A stretch of 64,000 nt of DNA from contig DASRFK010000179.1 in NCBI GenBank assembly GCA_035651635.1, positions 1 through 64,000 on the forward strand, in the 5' to 3' direction. The notes below the pieces were generated by a model. It did not search any database, was not told where the DNA came from, and saw only the letters and a list, made by a program, of their open reading frames with translations. This DNA is from JANXQE01 sp035651635 (lineage in GTDB: Bacteria > Verrucomicrobiota > Verrucomicrobiia > Limisphaerales > UBA8199). The position numbers and the translations under genes are program-made. This document shows, in pieces, positions 1-7,517 of this stretch. Positions within the stretch are counted from its first letter, which is position 1, and each line of letters begins with the position of its first letter.

Positions 1-129
1 TCTGGAATATGGTTCTTGCACCTATGGTTAGTCTCGCCGAGACACCACCGACTGGAAAGCCGGATGCGGGAAATCCGCCCGTCCGGTTTGGAGGGAGGGG
101 TGGCGCGAAAGCGCCATCCCTACCCCTAT
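1..129 (+). mobile_element. 3' end of a group II intron (domains V-VI), 5' part outside window
   Basis: Positions 57-89 match the group II intron domain V pattern: an AGC triad followed by CCGG, an AT step, a GCGG-GAAA-TCCGC hairpin, a CGT bulge region and a closing CCGGTT. Positions 90-129 then form a long hairpin with a GAAA loop (stem around GGCGC/GCGCC) ending in TACCCCTAT, which resembles domain VI and the 3' boundary of bacterial introns. The intron would end near 129. Any intron-encoded reverse transcriptase would lie upstream of position 1. The call is made by pattern recognition; secondary structure was not computed. Confidence 0.75.
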
Positions 130-268
130 CGGCGCGCGGACGTCCTCGTCCGCAGGGATCCTCGAACGGGAGCGGACGAAGGGTTTGGTTTGACGTCAGG
201 GGTGATCGGACGTTGCTGCGGGTGAGTATACCCGCGCGCCGGAGTGGCGTCTGGAGTCTTATACAACA

Positions 269-670
269 ATGAATGCGAACTCGATGGAGATTGCCGGTTG
301 GATCGGTTGCCTGTTCTTCCTGGCGGCTGGGTGGAACCAGGTCGAGAGATTCTTCGATCGCCGCACGCAACGCGGTGAACGGCGCGAGATCCAACCGCAG
401 CCGCTGGCAGTGGCCAAGTTCGATCAACCGGTGACTGAAACCCTATGCCAGACACGGCGTCGCGAGGTTTCCAACGAAGCTGTCCGATTGGATCACGAAG
501 TCGCCGGCCTGCGGCGAGACCGGCGAAGTGACGTGGCTGAACTGCAACAGAAAATCAGCAAAGTGGATCGCGAGGTCGGGGAATTGCGCGCGTCGATCGA
601 ATGGAACAATCAACAGCTCACGCGGATCGATGCCAAGTTGGACCGCGTGATCGAACGCCACAATCCATGA
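269..670 (+). CDS. Small membrane-anchored coiled-coil protein, possibly phage-associated
   Basis: The product is 133 aa. Residues 7-23 are a hydrophobic segment (IAGWIGCLFFLAAGW), probably one transmembrane helix. The rest is charged, with heptad-like spacing from about residue 65 to 130 (VAELQQKISKVDREV), so a coiled coil is likely. An alternative ATG lies five codons in. It sits just upstream of the phage head genes on the same strand, and its single helix plus coiled coil is reminiscent of small phage membrane accessory proteins. No family was recognised and no function is assigned. Confidence 0.6.
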   Translation: MNANSMEIAGWIGCLFFLAAGWNQVERFFDRRTQRGERREIQPQPLAVAKFDQPVTETLCQTRRREVSNEAVRLDHEVAGLRRDRRSDVAELQQKISKVDREVGELRASIEWNNQQLTRIDAKLDRVIERHNP

Positions 671-678
671 ACCAGTGC

Positions 679-863
679 CGAAGGTCTTGGAGTGCGCCGC
701 TTTGCGGTGCTTTTGAAGGCGAGGGAGGGTCGAATGATCGAGCTCTTTGGCGAGTCGCCAGTCGTCGGTTCCAAAAGCGGCGCATAGCTCCGCACTCCAA
801 GACGCTGGCGCGCCAGTCCGGGACGGCCTGCTAGTCGCAATGCGTGCGAAAAATCGAAAGGAG
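679..863 (+). repeat. Palindromic interspersed repeat, family C copy 1
   Basis: The outer arms are CTTGGAGTGCGCCGC near 687-701 and its complement CGCACTCCAAG near 791-803. Inner GCCGC/GCGGC arms flank a variable core. A second copy at 23280-23486 has the same arms. Both copies are followed by an almost identical 23-base stretch ending in GAAAAATCGAAAGGAG (841-863 here). In this copy that tail supplies the Shine-Dalgarno sequence of the next gene. Confidence 0.75.
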
Positions 864-870
864 ATTTTCA

Positions 871-1128
871 ATGAACCCAATCAGCGACCTCAAACGCTTT
901 GTCCTGCGGGCGCTTTTGCGCCTGGATGGAATTCCCTGGCCCGACGCGTTGCTGGACGACGCGGCGCGGCAGGGCGTGCTGCCGCGGCCGTTGCAGAGCG
1001 ACATCAACCAGGCCAAACGCGAGTTGGAGCAAGCCGGCTACGTGCAAGCCGACCCCGATGACCTGGATGGAATGCTGACCTGGACCTTGACCGAAAAGGG
1101 GCGGCACAAAGCCAAACAGCTCGGTTGA
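871..1128 (+). CDS. Small winged-helix-like protein of the phage module
   Basis: The product is 85 aa. The ATG at 871 is preceded by a strong Shine-Dalgarno (AAAGGAG at 857-863), so it is preferred over the in-frame GTG at 844. The N-terminal half is helical (LKRFVLRALLRLDGIPW) and is followed by a helix-turn-helix-like stretch ending in TEKGRHKAKQ, a pattern typical of small winged-helix domains. It lies directly before the putative small terminase gene, overlapping its furthest upstream start. A DNA-binding role in packaging or regulation is inferred; no family was identified. Confidence 0.6.
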   Translation: MNPISDLKRFVLRALLRLDGIPWPDALLDDAARQGVLPRPLQSDINQAKRELEQAGYVQADPDDLDGMLTWTLTEKGRHKAKQLG

Positions 1129-1139
1129 CCACCCCCTCG

Positions 1140-1586
1140 ATGAGCTACCAGCGAACCAACCAGCGCGGACGAAAAAGAGCCAAAGAGGCTCCCGCGCGCT
1201 CGGAACGCGAACCGGCCCCTGAACTGACGCCGGAAGAAGCACAACGGGCCCAGGAATGGTTGCTGGAACGGATCGGGCAAGGCGCGGCGCTATGCCGGGA
1301 ACTGGAAACGCGCCTGCGTCAGGACCCCGCGCCGGAGCTCGAAACCATTATCAAGCTGTACCGAATCCTGGTGTTGACGCTCAGCGCCGAGGTGCGGGCG
1401 GTGCCGGAACTGCGGCACGTGGTCACCGCCCTGATGCGGCCGGTGATGGAGTGGGCGCGCCTCGAGGAAAAGCGCAAGGACCGCGAACGGGAGGAGCACA
1501 TAGAGCGGCCGGAACAGAGCGACCGCGAGCGCGCTTTGCGCCCCATAACGGTCGAGAAGATCGAAGATGACCTCGCGCTCTTTTAA
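1140..1586 (+). CDS. Putative phage small terminase subunit
   Basis: The product is 148 aa from ATG 1140; a TTG at 1125 would add five residues. It is highly charged and mostly helical, with a basic N-terminus (RTNQRGRKRAKE), a central helical region and a Glu/Arg-rich C-terminus (EEKRKDREREEH). The gene ends inside the start of the large terminase gene (20-base overlap), the usual place for a small terminase. The family assignment comes from position, size and composition, not from a recognised motif. Confidence 0.55.
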   Translation: MSYQRTNQRGRKRAKEAPARSEREPAPELTPEEAQRAQEWLLERIGQGAALCRELETRLRQDPAPELETIIKLYRILVLTLSAEVRAVPELRHVVTALMRPVMEWARLEEKRKDREREEHIERPEQSDRERALRPITVEKIEDDLALF

Positions 1587-2946
1587 GCCGTACTTCCTGC
1601 CGTATCAGACGGCCTGGCGCCGCGACTCGGCCCGGCTGCGCCTCTGCCAAAAGAGCCGGCAGATCGGGCTCAGTTACGTGGACAGCTATGACAGTGTCGT
1701 CAAAGCGGCGCAGGCGGACGGTCGGGATGTCTGGGTCATGTCGCGGGACGAAGCGCAGGCCAAGCAATATATCCGGTATTGCAAACGGTGGGCGGGCATT
1801 CTGCAGTGCGCCGCTGAAGACCTGGGCGAAGTGGTCTTCCCGTCCGCCCGCGGCAAAGCCGCCAAAGTCCAGGCCTTGAGCTTCGCCAGCGGCTTCAGCG
1901 TGTACGCCCTCTCCTCAAACCCGGATGCCATCGTAGGAAAAACCGGCCACGTGAAACTCGATGAATTCGCGCTGCACAAAGACCAGCGCACGCTCTACGC
2001 GGTGGCCAAGCCGGTAATTCAGTGGGGCGGCACGCTCTCGATCATATCAACCCATCGCGGTGTGGGAACTGTGTTCAACGAAATCATCACCGACATCCGC
2101 GAGCGCGGAAACCGCATGAGCTGGTCGCTCCACACGATTCCGATCCAGACCGCCGTCGAGCAAGGTTTGGTCGAGCGGATCAATGCCGCCAATGCGCGGC
2201 GGGGCGCAATGACTGGCGGGAGCGGCCAAACGGGCGGAGCGGCCGCCGAGGCCCCGCCCACGGCCGAGCAATGGCTGGCCCGGCAGCGCGCCGAATGCAT
2301 CGATGAAGAGCAATGGCTCCAGGAGTATTGCTGCGTTCCGGCCAACGAAGCGGCGGCATTTATTCCGTACGACCTGATCAACGCCTGCACGGAACCGGAT
2401 TGTCTCAAGGATTTCGCGTATCTGGAGCGCTGCGCCCACCCGCTGTACGTCGGCCTGGACGTGGCGCGCAAAAAAGATCTCTGCGTTCTGGATGTGGGCG
2501 AACGGATTGGCGATGTCGTGTGGGACCGGTTGCGGATCGAACTGCTCGGCCGGCCTTTTGGTGAAATCGAAGATGAGCTGTACCGGCTGCTAAAACTGCG
2601 CCAGGTCAAACGCGCGTGCATCGATGCCACCGGCCTGGGTGCGCAGCTGGCCGAACGGGCGGCCGAGAAGTTCGGCGGCAAAGTTGAGCCGATCGTTTTC
2701 ACGGCGCGGGTCAAGGAAGAACTGGCGATTCGCTTCAAGGTGGAATTGGAAAAGCGGCAGGTCCGGCTGGCGGACGACGACAAATTGCGGGCGGACCTGC
2801 GGGGCATCCGCAAGGAAGTGAGCCTGAGCGGCAACAGTCGGTACGGCGGCGAGAGCGAAGGGAGCCATTGCGATCGGTTTTGGGCCAAGGCGCTGCGGCA
2901 ATACGCCGCCCGCGGGAAGATCTGCACCGGGAGTTTGGTGGCATGA
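1567..2946 (+). CDS. Phage terminase large subunit (ATPase-nuclease)
   Basis: The product is 459 aa. The N-terminal half looks like a terminase ATPase: a P-loop-position motif KSRQIGLS near residue 29 (without the usual GK), WVMSRDE, a Walker B-like KLDEFA near 134, and the coupling motif SIISTHRG near 160. The C-terminal half has an RNase H-like nuclease signature with three acidic positions, in YVGLDVARKKD, ACIDATGLG and HCDRFWA. The enzyme would cut and translocate DNA into the prohead. It is followed by a repeat and then the portal gene. The reading frame is intact. The missing P-loop Lys may be a family trait, as in some gp28-like terminases. Confidence 0.85.
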   Translation: MTSRSFKPYFLPYQTAWRRDSARLRLCQKSRQIGLSYVDSYDSVVKAAQADGRDVWVMSRDEAQAKQYIRYCKRWAGILQCAAEDLGEVVFPSARGKAAKVQALSFASGFSVYALSSNPDAIVGKTGHVKLDEFALHKDQRTLYAVAKPVIQWGGTLSIISTHRGVGTVFNEIITDIRERGNRMSWSLHTIPIQTAVEQGLVERINAANARRGAMTGGSGQTGGAAAEAPPTAEQWLARQRAECIDEEQWLQEYCCVPANEAAAFIPYDLINACTEPDCLKDFAYLERCAHPLYVGLDVARKKDLCVLDVGERIGDVVWDRLRIELLGRPFGEIEDELYRLLKLRQVKRACIDATGLGAQLAERAAEKFGGKVEPIVFTARVKEELAIRFKVELEKRQVRLADDDKLRADLRGIRKEVSLSGNSRYGGESEGSHCDRFWAKALRQYAARGKICTGSLVA

Positions 2947-2962
2947 AACGACACGCTCGCCA

Positions 2963-3117
2963 GGTAGGGACGGCGCGCTGCGCCGTCCCAGTCCGCGTCC
3001 AGCGGGCTGAACCCCCGTTGGACGGGCCGAGCAAAAGCATGATAACACGACAGCCAAGCACAAAGACTGCGCCGCCGGCGCGGCGCGGACGGCGCAGCGC
3101 GCCATCTCTACCCATTT
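2963..3117 (+). repeat. Palindromic interspersed repeat, family E copy 1
   Basis: The arms are GTAGGGACGGCGCGCTGCGC (2963-2982) and the complementary GCGCAGCGCGCCATCTCTAC (about 3091-3110), around a core containing GCGTCCAGCGGGCTGAAC. Related copies lie at 21591-21714 and 26718-26847. It fills the gap between the terminase and portal genes. Confidence 0.75.
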
Positions 3118-3124
3118 TTCAACT

Positions 3125-4423
3125 ATGAAAATCCTCGGACTCAACATCAACGTTTCGCGTTCGCCAAAACCGGTCCAAGAAATTGTTGAGGCGGTGGAGC
3201 ACCGCTCGGCCGGCATTTCGGTCCAACAATGGCTTAAAGGCGAGGACCTGGCCAACCCGCCCTCGATGGCGAACGCTTATCAACAAGTCGTCTGGGTTTA
3301 CCGCGCGATCAACGTTTTGGCCGAGCAAGTAGCCAACGTGCCGTTCCTCTTCTCAAGCGGGTCCCGGGGAAGCGAGAATCTGATCACCTCGGGTCCGCTC
3401 GTGGATTTTTACAAACGGCCGCACCCGCAAATGGACCGGTTCCAGTACTGGGAGCTGCGCGTCATCTGGCTGATGCTGCGCGGCGAATGCGTCCGCATCC
3501 CCATTTATTCCGACGACGAAAAGTCCGCACTCCGCGCTCCGCATTCCGCACTTAAAGAGGTGCTGGTTCTGGACCCTGCCCGCTTCCAACACATCGTCGA
3601 GGACAATCGCCTGATGGGATGGCGTTACACCGGGTTCGGGCCCGAAGCGCCCTTGGCCAGCCAGGTCTTTTTACCCGAGGAAGTCTGGTTCGAGAAGCTA
3701 CCCAATCCTTACGATTTCTGGCGTGGGTTCCCGCCGCTGTACGTGGCCGGCATGGCCGCCAACACGGATTTCGCCGCCGGCGCGTTTATGCGGGGCATTA
3801 TTGAGAACAACGCCGATACCGGCGTCATCGTCCGCACGGACCAATGGGTCAGCGACGATCAGCGCGACCAGATCCTCACTGCTCTGCGCGAACGCAAACG
3901 CCGCGCCGGCGTCGCCGACCGGCCGGTCCTGCTGCCCGGCAGCGTGGAAGTGATCCGGCCCCAGCTTTCGGGCACCGACCTGCAGTTTCTCGAAAACCGC
4001 AAGTTTTCACGCTCCGAGATTTGCGCGGCGTTCGGCGTGCCCGAAGAGATCGTGACCAGCACGGACCATGCGAAATACGACGTGATGGCGGGAGCGCGGC
4101 TGAATTTCATCGAGAACCGGGTAGCGCCGCTGTGCAGCCGTCTCGAAGCCGCCGAGCAAGTCACGGTGAGAGCGATCGACCCGGCGGCCAGCGGGTGGTT
4201 CGACCTGGACAGCCTGCCGATCATGCAGGATGCGCGCCGCAATCGCCTGGCGGCGGCCAAAACCGGGTTCGACATGGGTATTCCCTTCAATGAACTGAAT
4301 CGTGTTCTGGACCTCGGCTTTCAGCCTTTGCCCTGGGGCGATACCGGCTACGTGCCCTCCACAATGCTCCCGGCCGTTCCCTTATCCTCTTCCGCCCCAG
4401 TCGCGCCGAAGCCCGGCGAATGA
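3125..4423 (+). CDS. Phage portal protein, HK97 family
   Basis: The product is 432 aa, normal for HK97-type portals. Recognisable features are the N-terminal NVSRSPKPV start, AYQQVVWVYRAINVLAEQVA (residues 56-75), PHPQMDRFQYWELRVIWLML near 98-117, and the clamp/wing region FSRSEICAAFGVPEEIV, typical of this family. The portal is the dodecameric ring through which DNA enters the head. Residues about 134-143 (SALRAPHSAL) are encoded by a host-type repeat (3523-3553) inserted in frame. No strong Shine-Dalgarno precedes the ATG. Confidence 0.88.
   Translation: MKILGLNINVSRSPKPVQEIVEAVEHRSAGISVQQWLKGEDLANPPSMANAYQQVVWVYRAINVLAEQVANVPFLFSSGSRGSENLITSGPLVDFYKRPHPQMDRFQYWELRVIWLMLRGECVRIPIYSDDEKSALRAPHSALKEVLVLDPARFQHIVEDNRLMGWRYTGFGPEAPLASQVFLPEEVWFEKLPNPYDFWRGFPPLYVAGMAANTDFAAGAFMRGIIENNADTGVIVRTDQWVSDDQRDQILTALRERKRRAGVADRPVLLPGSVEVIRPQLSGTDLQFLENRKFSRSEICAAFGVPEEIVTSTDHAKYDVMAGARLNFIENRVAPLCSRLEAAEQVTVRAIDPAASGWFDLDSLPIMQDARRNRLAAAKTGFDMGIPFNELNRVLDLGFQPLPWGDTGYVPSTMLPAVPLSSSAPVAPKPGE
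3523..3553 (+). repeat. Phrase-like repeat inserted in frame inside the portal gene
   Basis: The stretch reads CCGCACTCCGCGCTCCGCAT and continues with TCCGCACTT. The same phrase, in the opposite orientation, forms the intergenic repeat at 44140-44210 (GTGCGGAATTCGGAGTGCGG). The insertion keeps the portal frame open. Confidence 0.65.
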
Positions 4424-4439
4424 AGCCCGGAACAGCTCA

Positions 4440-4514
4440 ATGGCAAATGGCAAATGGCAGATGGCAGATGGCAGATGGCAAATCCCAATTCGCAAATCGC
4501 AAATCGTAAATCCT
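4440..4514 (+). repeat. Phrase-like tandem repeat between portal and protease genes
   Basis: ATGGCAAATGGCAGATGGCAG-type heptad units run to about 4480, followed by a second phrase, CGCAAATCGCAAATCGTAAA. The protease frame stays open through it, so an in-frame ATG at 4440 would encode a repeat-derived N-terminus. The ATG at 4515, directly after the tract, is the more likely start. Confidence 0.75.
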
Positions 4515-5357
4515 ATGTTCACCACTCTCAGCAATGGCCGCGCCGGGATCCGCAGTTTGCTTCAAATTGAAGCTCGTTCGCCCTCGGTTGCTGTGAGTTC
4601 GGATTCCCCGAACTCGCAGGTCACAGGCACCGGAAACGTTGCCGAACCCTCGAACGACCCGATCCTGGACTTTATTGTTTCGGACGAATCCCTCGATCGT
4701 TTCGGGGAGGTAATCAGCGCATCGGGCTGGCGCCTGGAAGCATACCGCCGCAATCCAGTTTTTCAAAATGCGCACCAGTACGGCGATATCCTTTTCACCC
4801 TTGGCAAAGCCTTGATCACCGAAGTCCGCCTTGCTTTGGCCACGCCCCACTCGCCACCGGCCAGTGCTGTTCTATTCCAGCGCATCCAGTTCGCGACCGG
4901 GGTCAATCCGATGGCCCGCATCGCCTATGGACTGTACCGTGGCAGATTCCTGAACGCCGTCTCGGTCGGCTTCATCCCCCTCCGCTGGCAAGATGGCGCC
5001 GCCACAGCCGGAGGCGTCTCGCCGAGCTCCGTCGCCCTTTCCCATCCGCTGATAGAGGGCCGGGGTGAGAACAGGGCGGCCCGCCTCCAGGCGAGCCGAA
5101 AATATTTGGAGCAAGAACTTCTTGAAGTCTCGGCGGTCGCCATTCCGGCTAATCCCAATGCGCTAGCGCTCGGACTCAAGAGCGGCGCGATCGACAAATC
5201 GGATTTGGCCGATACTCTGGATCGCCTGCGCTCGCTGATAATCGACTACCGTTCGTCGCGTCCGCCGGCTGCGCGCAATTCGTCCTCTACGTCCTATCTG
5301 TCCCATTCAATTCTGACTTTTGCACGCGAACTGCGCCGCATCCTGCGCCGTGGTTGA
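4515..5357 (+). CDS. Phage prohead protease, HK97 family (peptidase U35)
   Basis: The product is 280 aa from ATG 4515. The family pattern LDFIVSDESLDRFGEVI is followed by the likely catalytic His in NPVFQNAHQYGD and the likely catalytic Ser in LNAVSVGFIPLRW. LLEVSAVAIPANPNAL then closes the domain as in other prohead proteases. The enzyme cleaves capsid scaffolding (delta) sequences during head maturation. Upstream in-frame ATGs exist, but they fall in the previous gene or in the repeat at 4440-4514. The C-terminus beyond residue ~230 is low-complexity, rich in Arg and Ser. Confidence 0.85.
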   Translation: MFTTLSNGRAGIRSLLQIEARSPSVAVSSDSPNSQVTGTGNVAEPSNDPILDFIVSDESLDRFGEVISASGWRLEAYRRNPVFQNAHQYGDILFTLGKALITEVRLALATPHSPPASAVLFQRIQFATGVNPMARIAYGLYRGRFLNAVSVGFIPLRWQDGAATAGGVSPSSVALSHPLIEGRGENRAARLQASRKYLEQELLEVSAVAIPANPNALALGLKSGAIDKSDLADTLDRLRSLIIDYRSSRPPAARNSSSTSYLSHSILTFARELRRILRRG

Positions 5358-5412
5358 ACACCCGATCGGCCGGGCGTGCCGCCGATCATCACAAAAGAAA
5401 AACAAAAGATCC

Positions 5413-6687
5413 ATGAACGATACCACCACCGTTGAAACGCCCGGCGCGGCGCCGGAGCTCGCTCAACCCGACATCCAGTTGGCCGAATTCCAGACTGTTC
5501 TCGGCGAGATCCGCGGCGCCTGGTCGACGATCAGCGCTTTGCCGGCCGAAGTCCAAACACTCCGATCGGATGCGGAAAAACTCTCGGGCGACCTGCGTGA
5601 AGTGCGCCGCGGTTTGCTCAACCGTTCAGGGTTGCGCAGTCCGCGGCCACGCGGCCAGGTCAGCGAAGAATGCGCCCGGCACCTGGCGGCCCAATTCATC
5701 ATCCAATGCGAGCGCAGCGATAAACTCGAAGCGCTGGCTTCGCTCCCCGCGCAACGCGACGCCCTGGCCAACTTCGCGCGCCAGACGCTCAACCTGACCA
5801 CGCGCACCGCCTTGACGGCAACCGACATTAACCTGCCCGTCCAGTTCGGCAGTGAAGTGCGCGAGTTGATCTCGGAATTTGGTGTCGTGCGGCGGCTAAT
5901 GACGCCGTACCCCATCGGCATGGGGACAGCCCGGCCGGCCCGGATGGGCACGCGCCCGGCCTTTGGCTCGATCGCGATGTCGGCATTAATACCGGAGAAA
6001 TCCCCAACCCTGAGCTTCGCCTCGCTCGAATCGCACAAGATCGGCGGCATCGTTCGGTTGCCGCGCGAGATTGATGAGCAGAGCCTGGTTTCGATGGGCC
6101 AATTCCTCGCCCGCTACGGCGCCGTTGAGTTTGCCCGGGCCGAAGATACCTGGGGTTTCCTCGCCGACGGTTCGAACACATTCGAGACGGTCAAAGGCAT
6201 CGTGCAGATCGCCAAAGACAACGATTGCTCGCTAGTGCTGGGCTCGGGCAAAACCAAACCGAGCGACGCGACGCTCGCGGATTTCCGCGCGTTGCGCGCC
6301 CTGGTCAACAAGGCCGCGTTAAATGGCCGGCTTTCGGCGTATTTCGTCGACACGACCTGGGAAACGCGCCTGCCGGCGTTCCGGACCGAGACGGAGCCCA
6401 ATGTGTATCAGCGACTGCCCGACGGAACCGCGATGCTGGACGGTTACCCAATCGTCTGGACGGATACGATGACGCCTTACGGGACGGCCGACTCCGCGGA
6501 CCAACCACTGGTGGTGTTTGGCGCGATCTCGTTCTGGTGGATGGGCGAACATGGCCATCCGCGCATAGACCCGTCCGAACACGTGTGGTTCGCCAACGAT
6601 CAATTGGCCGTCCGGTTCATCGAAGAAATCGACTTCGATTATGCGGCGCCAGACGCCACCGCCGCACTGCTCACCGCGGCGGCGTAA
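5413..6687 (+). CDS. Phage major capsid protein, HK97 fold
   Basis: The product is 424 aa from ATG 5413, which follows an A-rich stretch. Residues 1-75 form a helical delta-like scaffold segment (EVQTLRSDAEKLSGDLREVR). The capsid domain follows, with FGVVRRLMTPYPIG, FASLESHKIGGIVRLPREI, and the C-terminal GAISFWWMGEHGHPRIDPSEHVWFAND pattern split around residue 375-400. This order is standard for HK97-fold capsids that are processed by a prohead protease, which is encoded just upstream. A hairpin terminator lies 13 bases after the stop. Confidence 0.9.
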   Translation: MNDTTTVETPGAAPELAQPDIQLAEFQTVLGEIRGAWSTISALPAEVQTLRSDAEKLSGDLREVRRGLLNRSGLRSPRPRGQVSEECARHLAAQFIIQCERSDKLEALASLPAQRDALANFARQTLNLTTRTALTATDINLPVQFGSEVRELISEFGVVRRLMTPYPIGMGTARPARMGTRPAFGSIAMSALIPEKSPTLSFASLESHKIGGIVRLPREIDEQSLVSMGQFLARYGAVEFARAEDTWGFLADGSNTFETVKGIVQIAKDNDCSLVLGSGKTKPSDATLADFRALRALVNKAALNGRLSAYFVDTTWETRLPAFRTETEPNVYQRLPDGTAMLDGYPIVWTDTMTPYGTADSADQPLVVFGAISFWWMGEHGHPRIDPSEHVWFANDQLAVRFIEEIDFDYAAPDATAALLTAAA

Positions 6688-6699
6688 GCGCCGGATCAG

Positions 6700-6727
6700 G
6701 CCGGGAGCCGGAATGCTCCCGGCTTTT
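6700..6727 (+). terminator. Rho-independent terminator after the capsid gene
   Basis: A perfect 9-bp stem, GCCGGGAGC (6700-6708) with GCTCCCGGC (6715-6723), encloses a 6-base loop and is followed by TTTT. Confidence 0.85.
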
Positions 6728-6730
6728 CAA

Positions 6731-6827
6731 CCGCAAAGGATTTCAGCCGCGAATGGACGCAAATGAACGCGAATTGGGAAGACTCCTTTTGACTAAAAAC
6801 TCAGAACTAAAAACTCAAAACTAAACC
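6731..6827 (+). repeat. Phrase-like repeats before the connector gene
   Basis: Two phrases lie side by side: CGCGAATGGACGCAAATGAA (about 6749-6768) and the A-rich AACTCAGAACTAAAAACTCA (about 6799-6818). Both types recur in many gaps of this window. The stretch contains no gene. Confidence 0.55.
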
Positions 6828-6828
6828 C

Positions 6829-7434
6829 ATGCTTACCCAGCTCTCCACCGTGAAAGCCCGGCTCGGTCTTCAACCGACAGACCCGACTTATGATGACTTG
6901 CTCGTACGGGTGATTACCGCCGTCAGTGCGCGGTTTGACCAGGAGACTCATCGCACGCTTGCCCGCTCCGAAAACGCACGATTCGAATTTCCAGCGGAGG
7001 CGTGCGAGATAGTGATTCCGTGTTATCCCATCGAATCGGTGACGCGATTCGAGCTGAAAACCTCGGAAGGCGCCGGCTGGATCGAACAACCGGCGGTAGA
7101 TTACTTAATCCGCCGCAATTGCATTCTTTCGCTCTCCAGCGCGCTGGCCGACCTGCAATGTGCAACCGGTAATTTGCCACCCGCTTTAGCACGCGTGACC
7201 TATACCGGCGGCTATTTGCTGCCGGATAGTTCCACCGTTACGGGCGCCGTGCCGCTCCCGGCCGACCTCGAACAAGCCGCGATCGAGCAAACGGTGTTTT
7301 GGTTCCAAACCCGCGAGCAGGTCGGCGTCGTCCGCCTTTGGCCCAAGGGCGGTTTGTACGAGCAGTTCGCCGATCCGGATCTGTTGCCGTCCGTTCGGCA
7401 GACGTTGCGGCAACACACGCGTTTGCTGTGTTAA
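6829..7434 (+). CDS. Phage head-tail connector protein, gp6-like
   Basis: The product is 201 aa. LSTVKARLGLQPTDPTYDDL at the N-terminus is the characteristic helix of gp6-like head-tail connectors. Next come ARFDQETHRTL and a beta-rich middle, with PIESVTRFELKT and VTYTGGYLLP matching the usual GY/TGGY signature. The protein would sit below the portal ring. It is the last recognisable phage gene; no tail, lysis or integrase gene follows before the host-type gene at 7518. Confidence 0.8.
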   Translation: MLTQLSTVKARLGLQPTDPTYDDLLVRVITAVSARFDQETHRTLARSENARFEFPAEACEIVIPCYPIESVTRFELKTSEGAGWIEQPAVDYLIRRNCILSLSSALADLQCATGNLPPALARVTYTGGYLLPDSSTVTGAVPLPADLEQAAIEQTVFWFQTREQVGVVRLWPKGGLYEQFADPDLLPSVRQTLRQHTRLLC

Positions 7435-7517
7435 ACCCAGGGGTACCCGATAACAGAAGTCTGGCTTTGAATTTTAAGGAACGCCAGGGACACGGGACTC
7501 GAAAGTCCACGCTAGCA

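Noticed and set aside
9..272. 87-codon open frame at the window start
   Set aside because: It overlaps the intron domain V/VI structure and has low-complexity Arg/Gly/Pro composition.
1567..2946. Terminase P-loop without the GK pair as evidence of inactivation
   Set aside because: Walker B, coupling motif and nuclease residues are intact, and some terminase families lack the classic P-loop, so this is not treated as loss of function.
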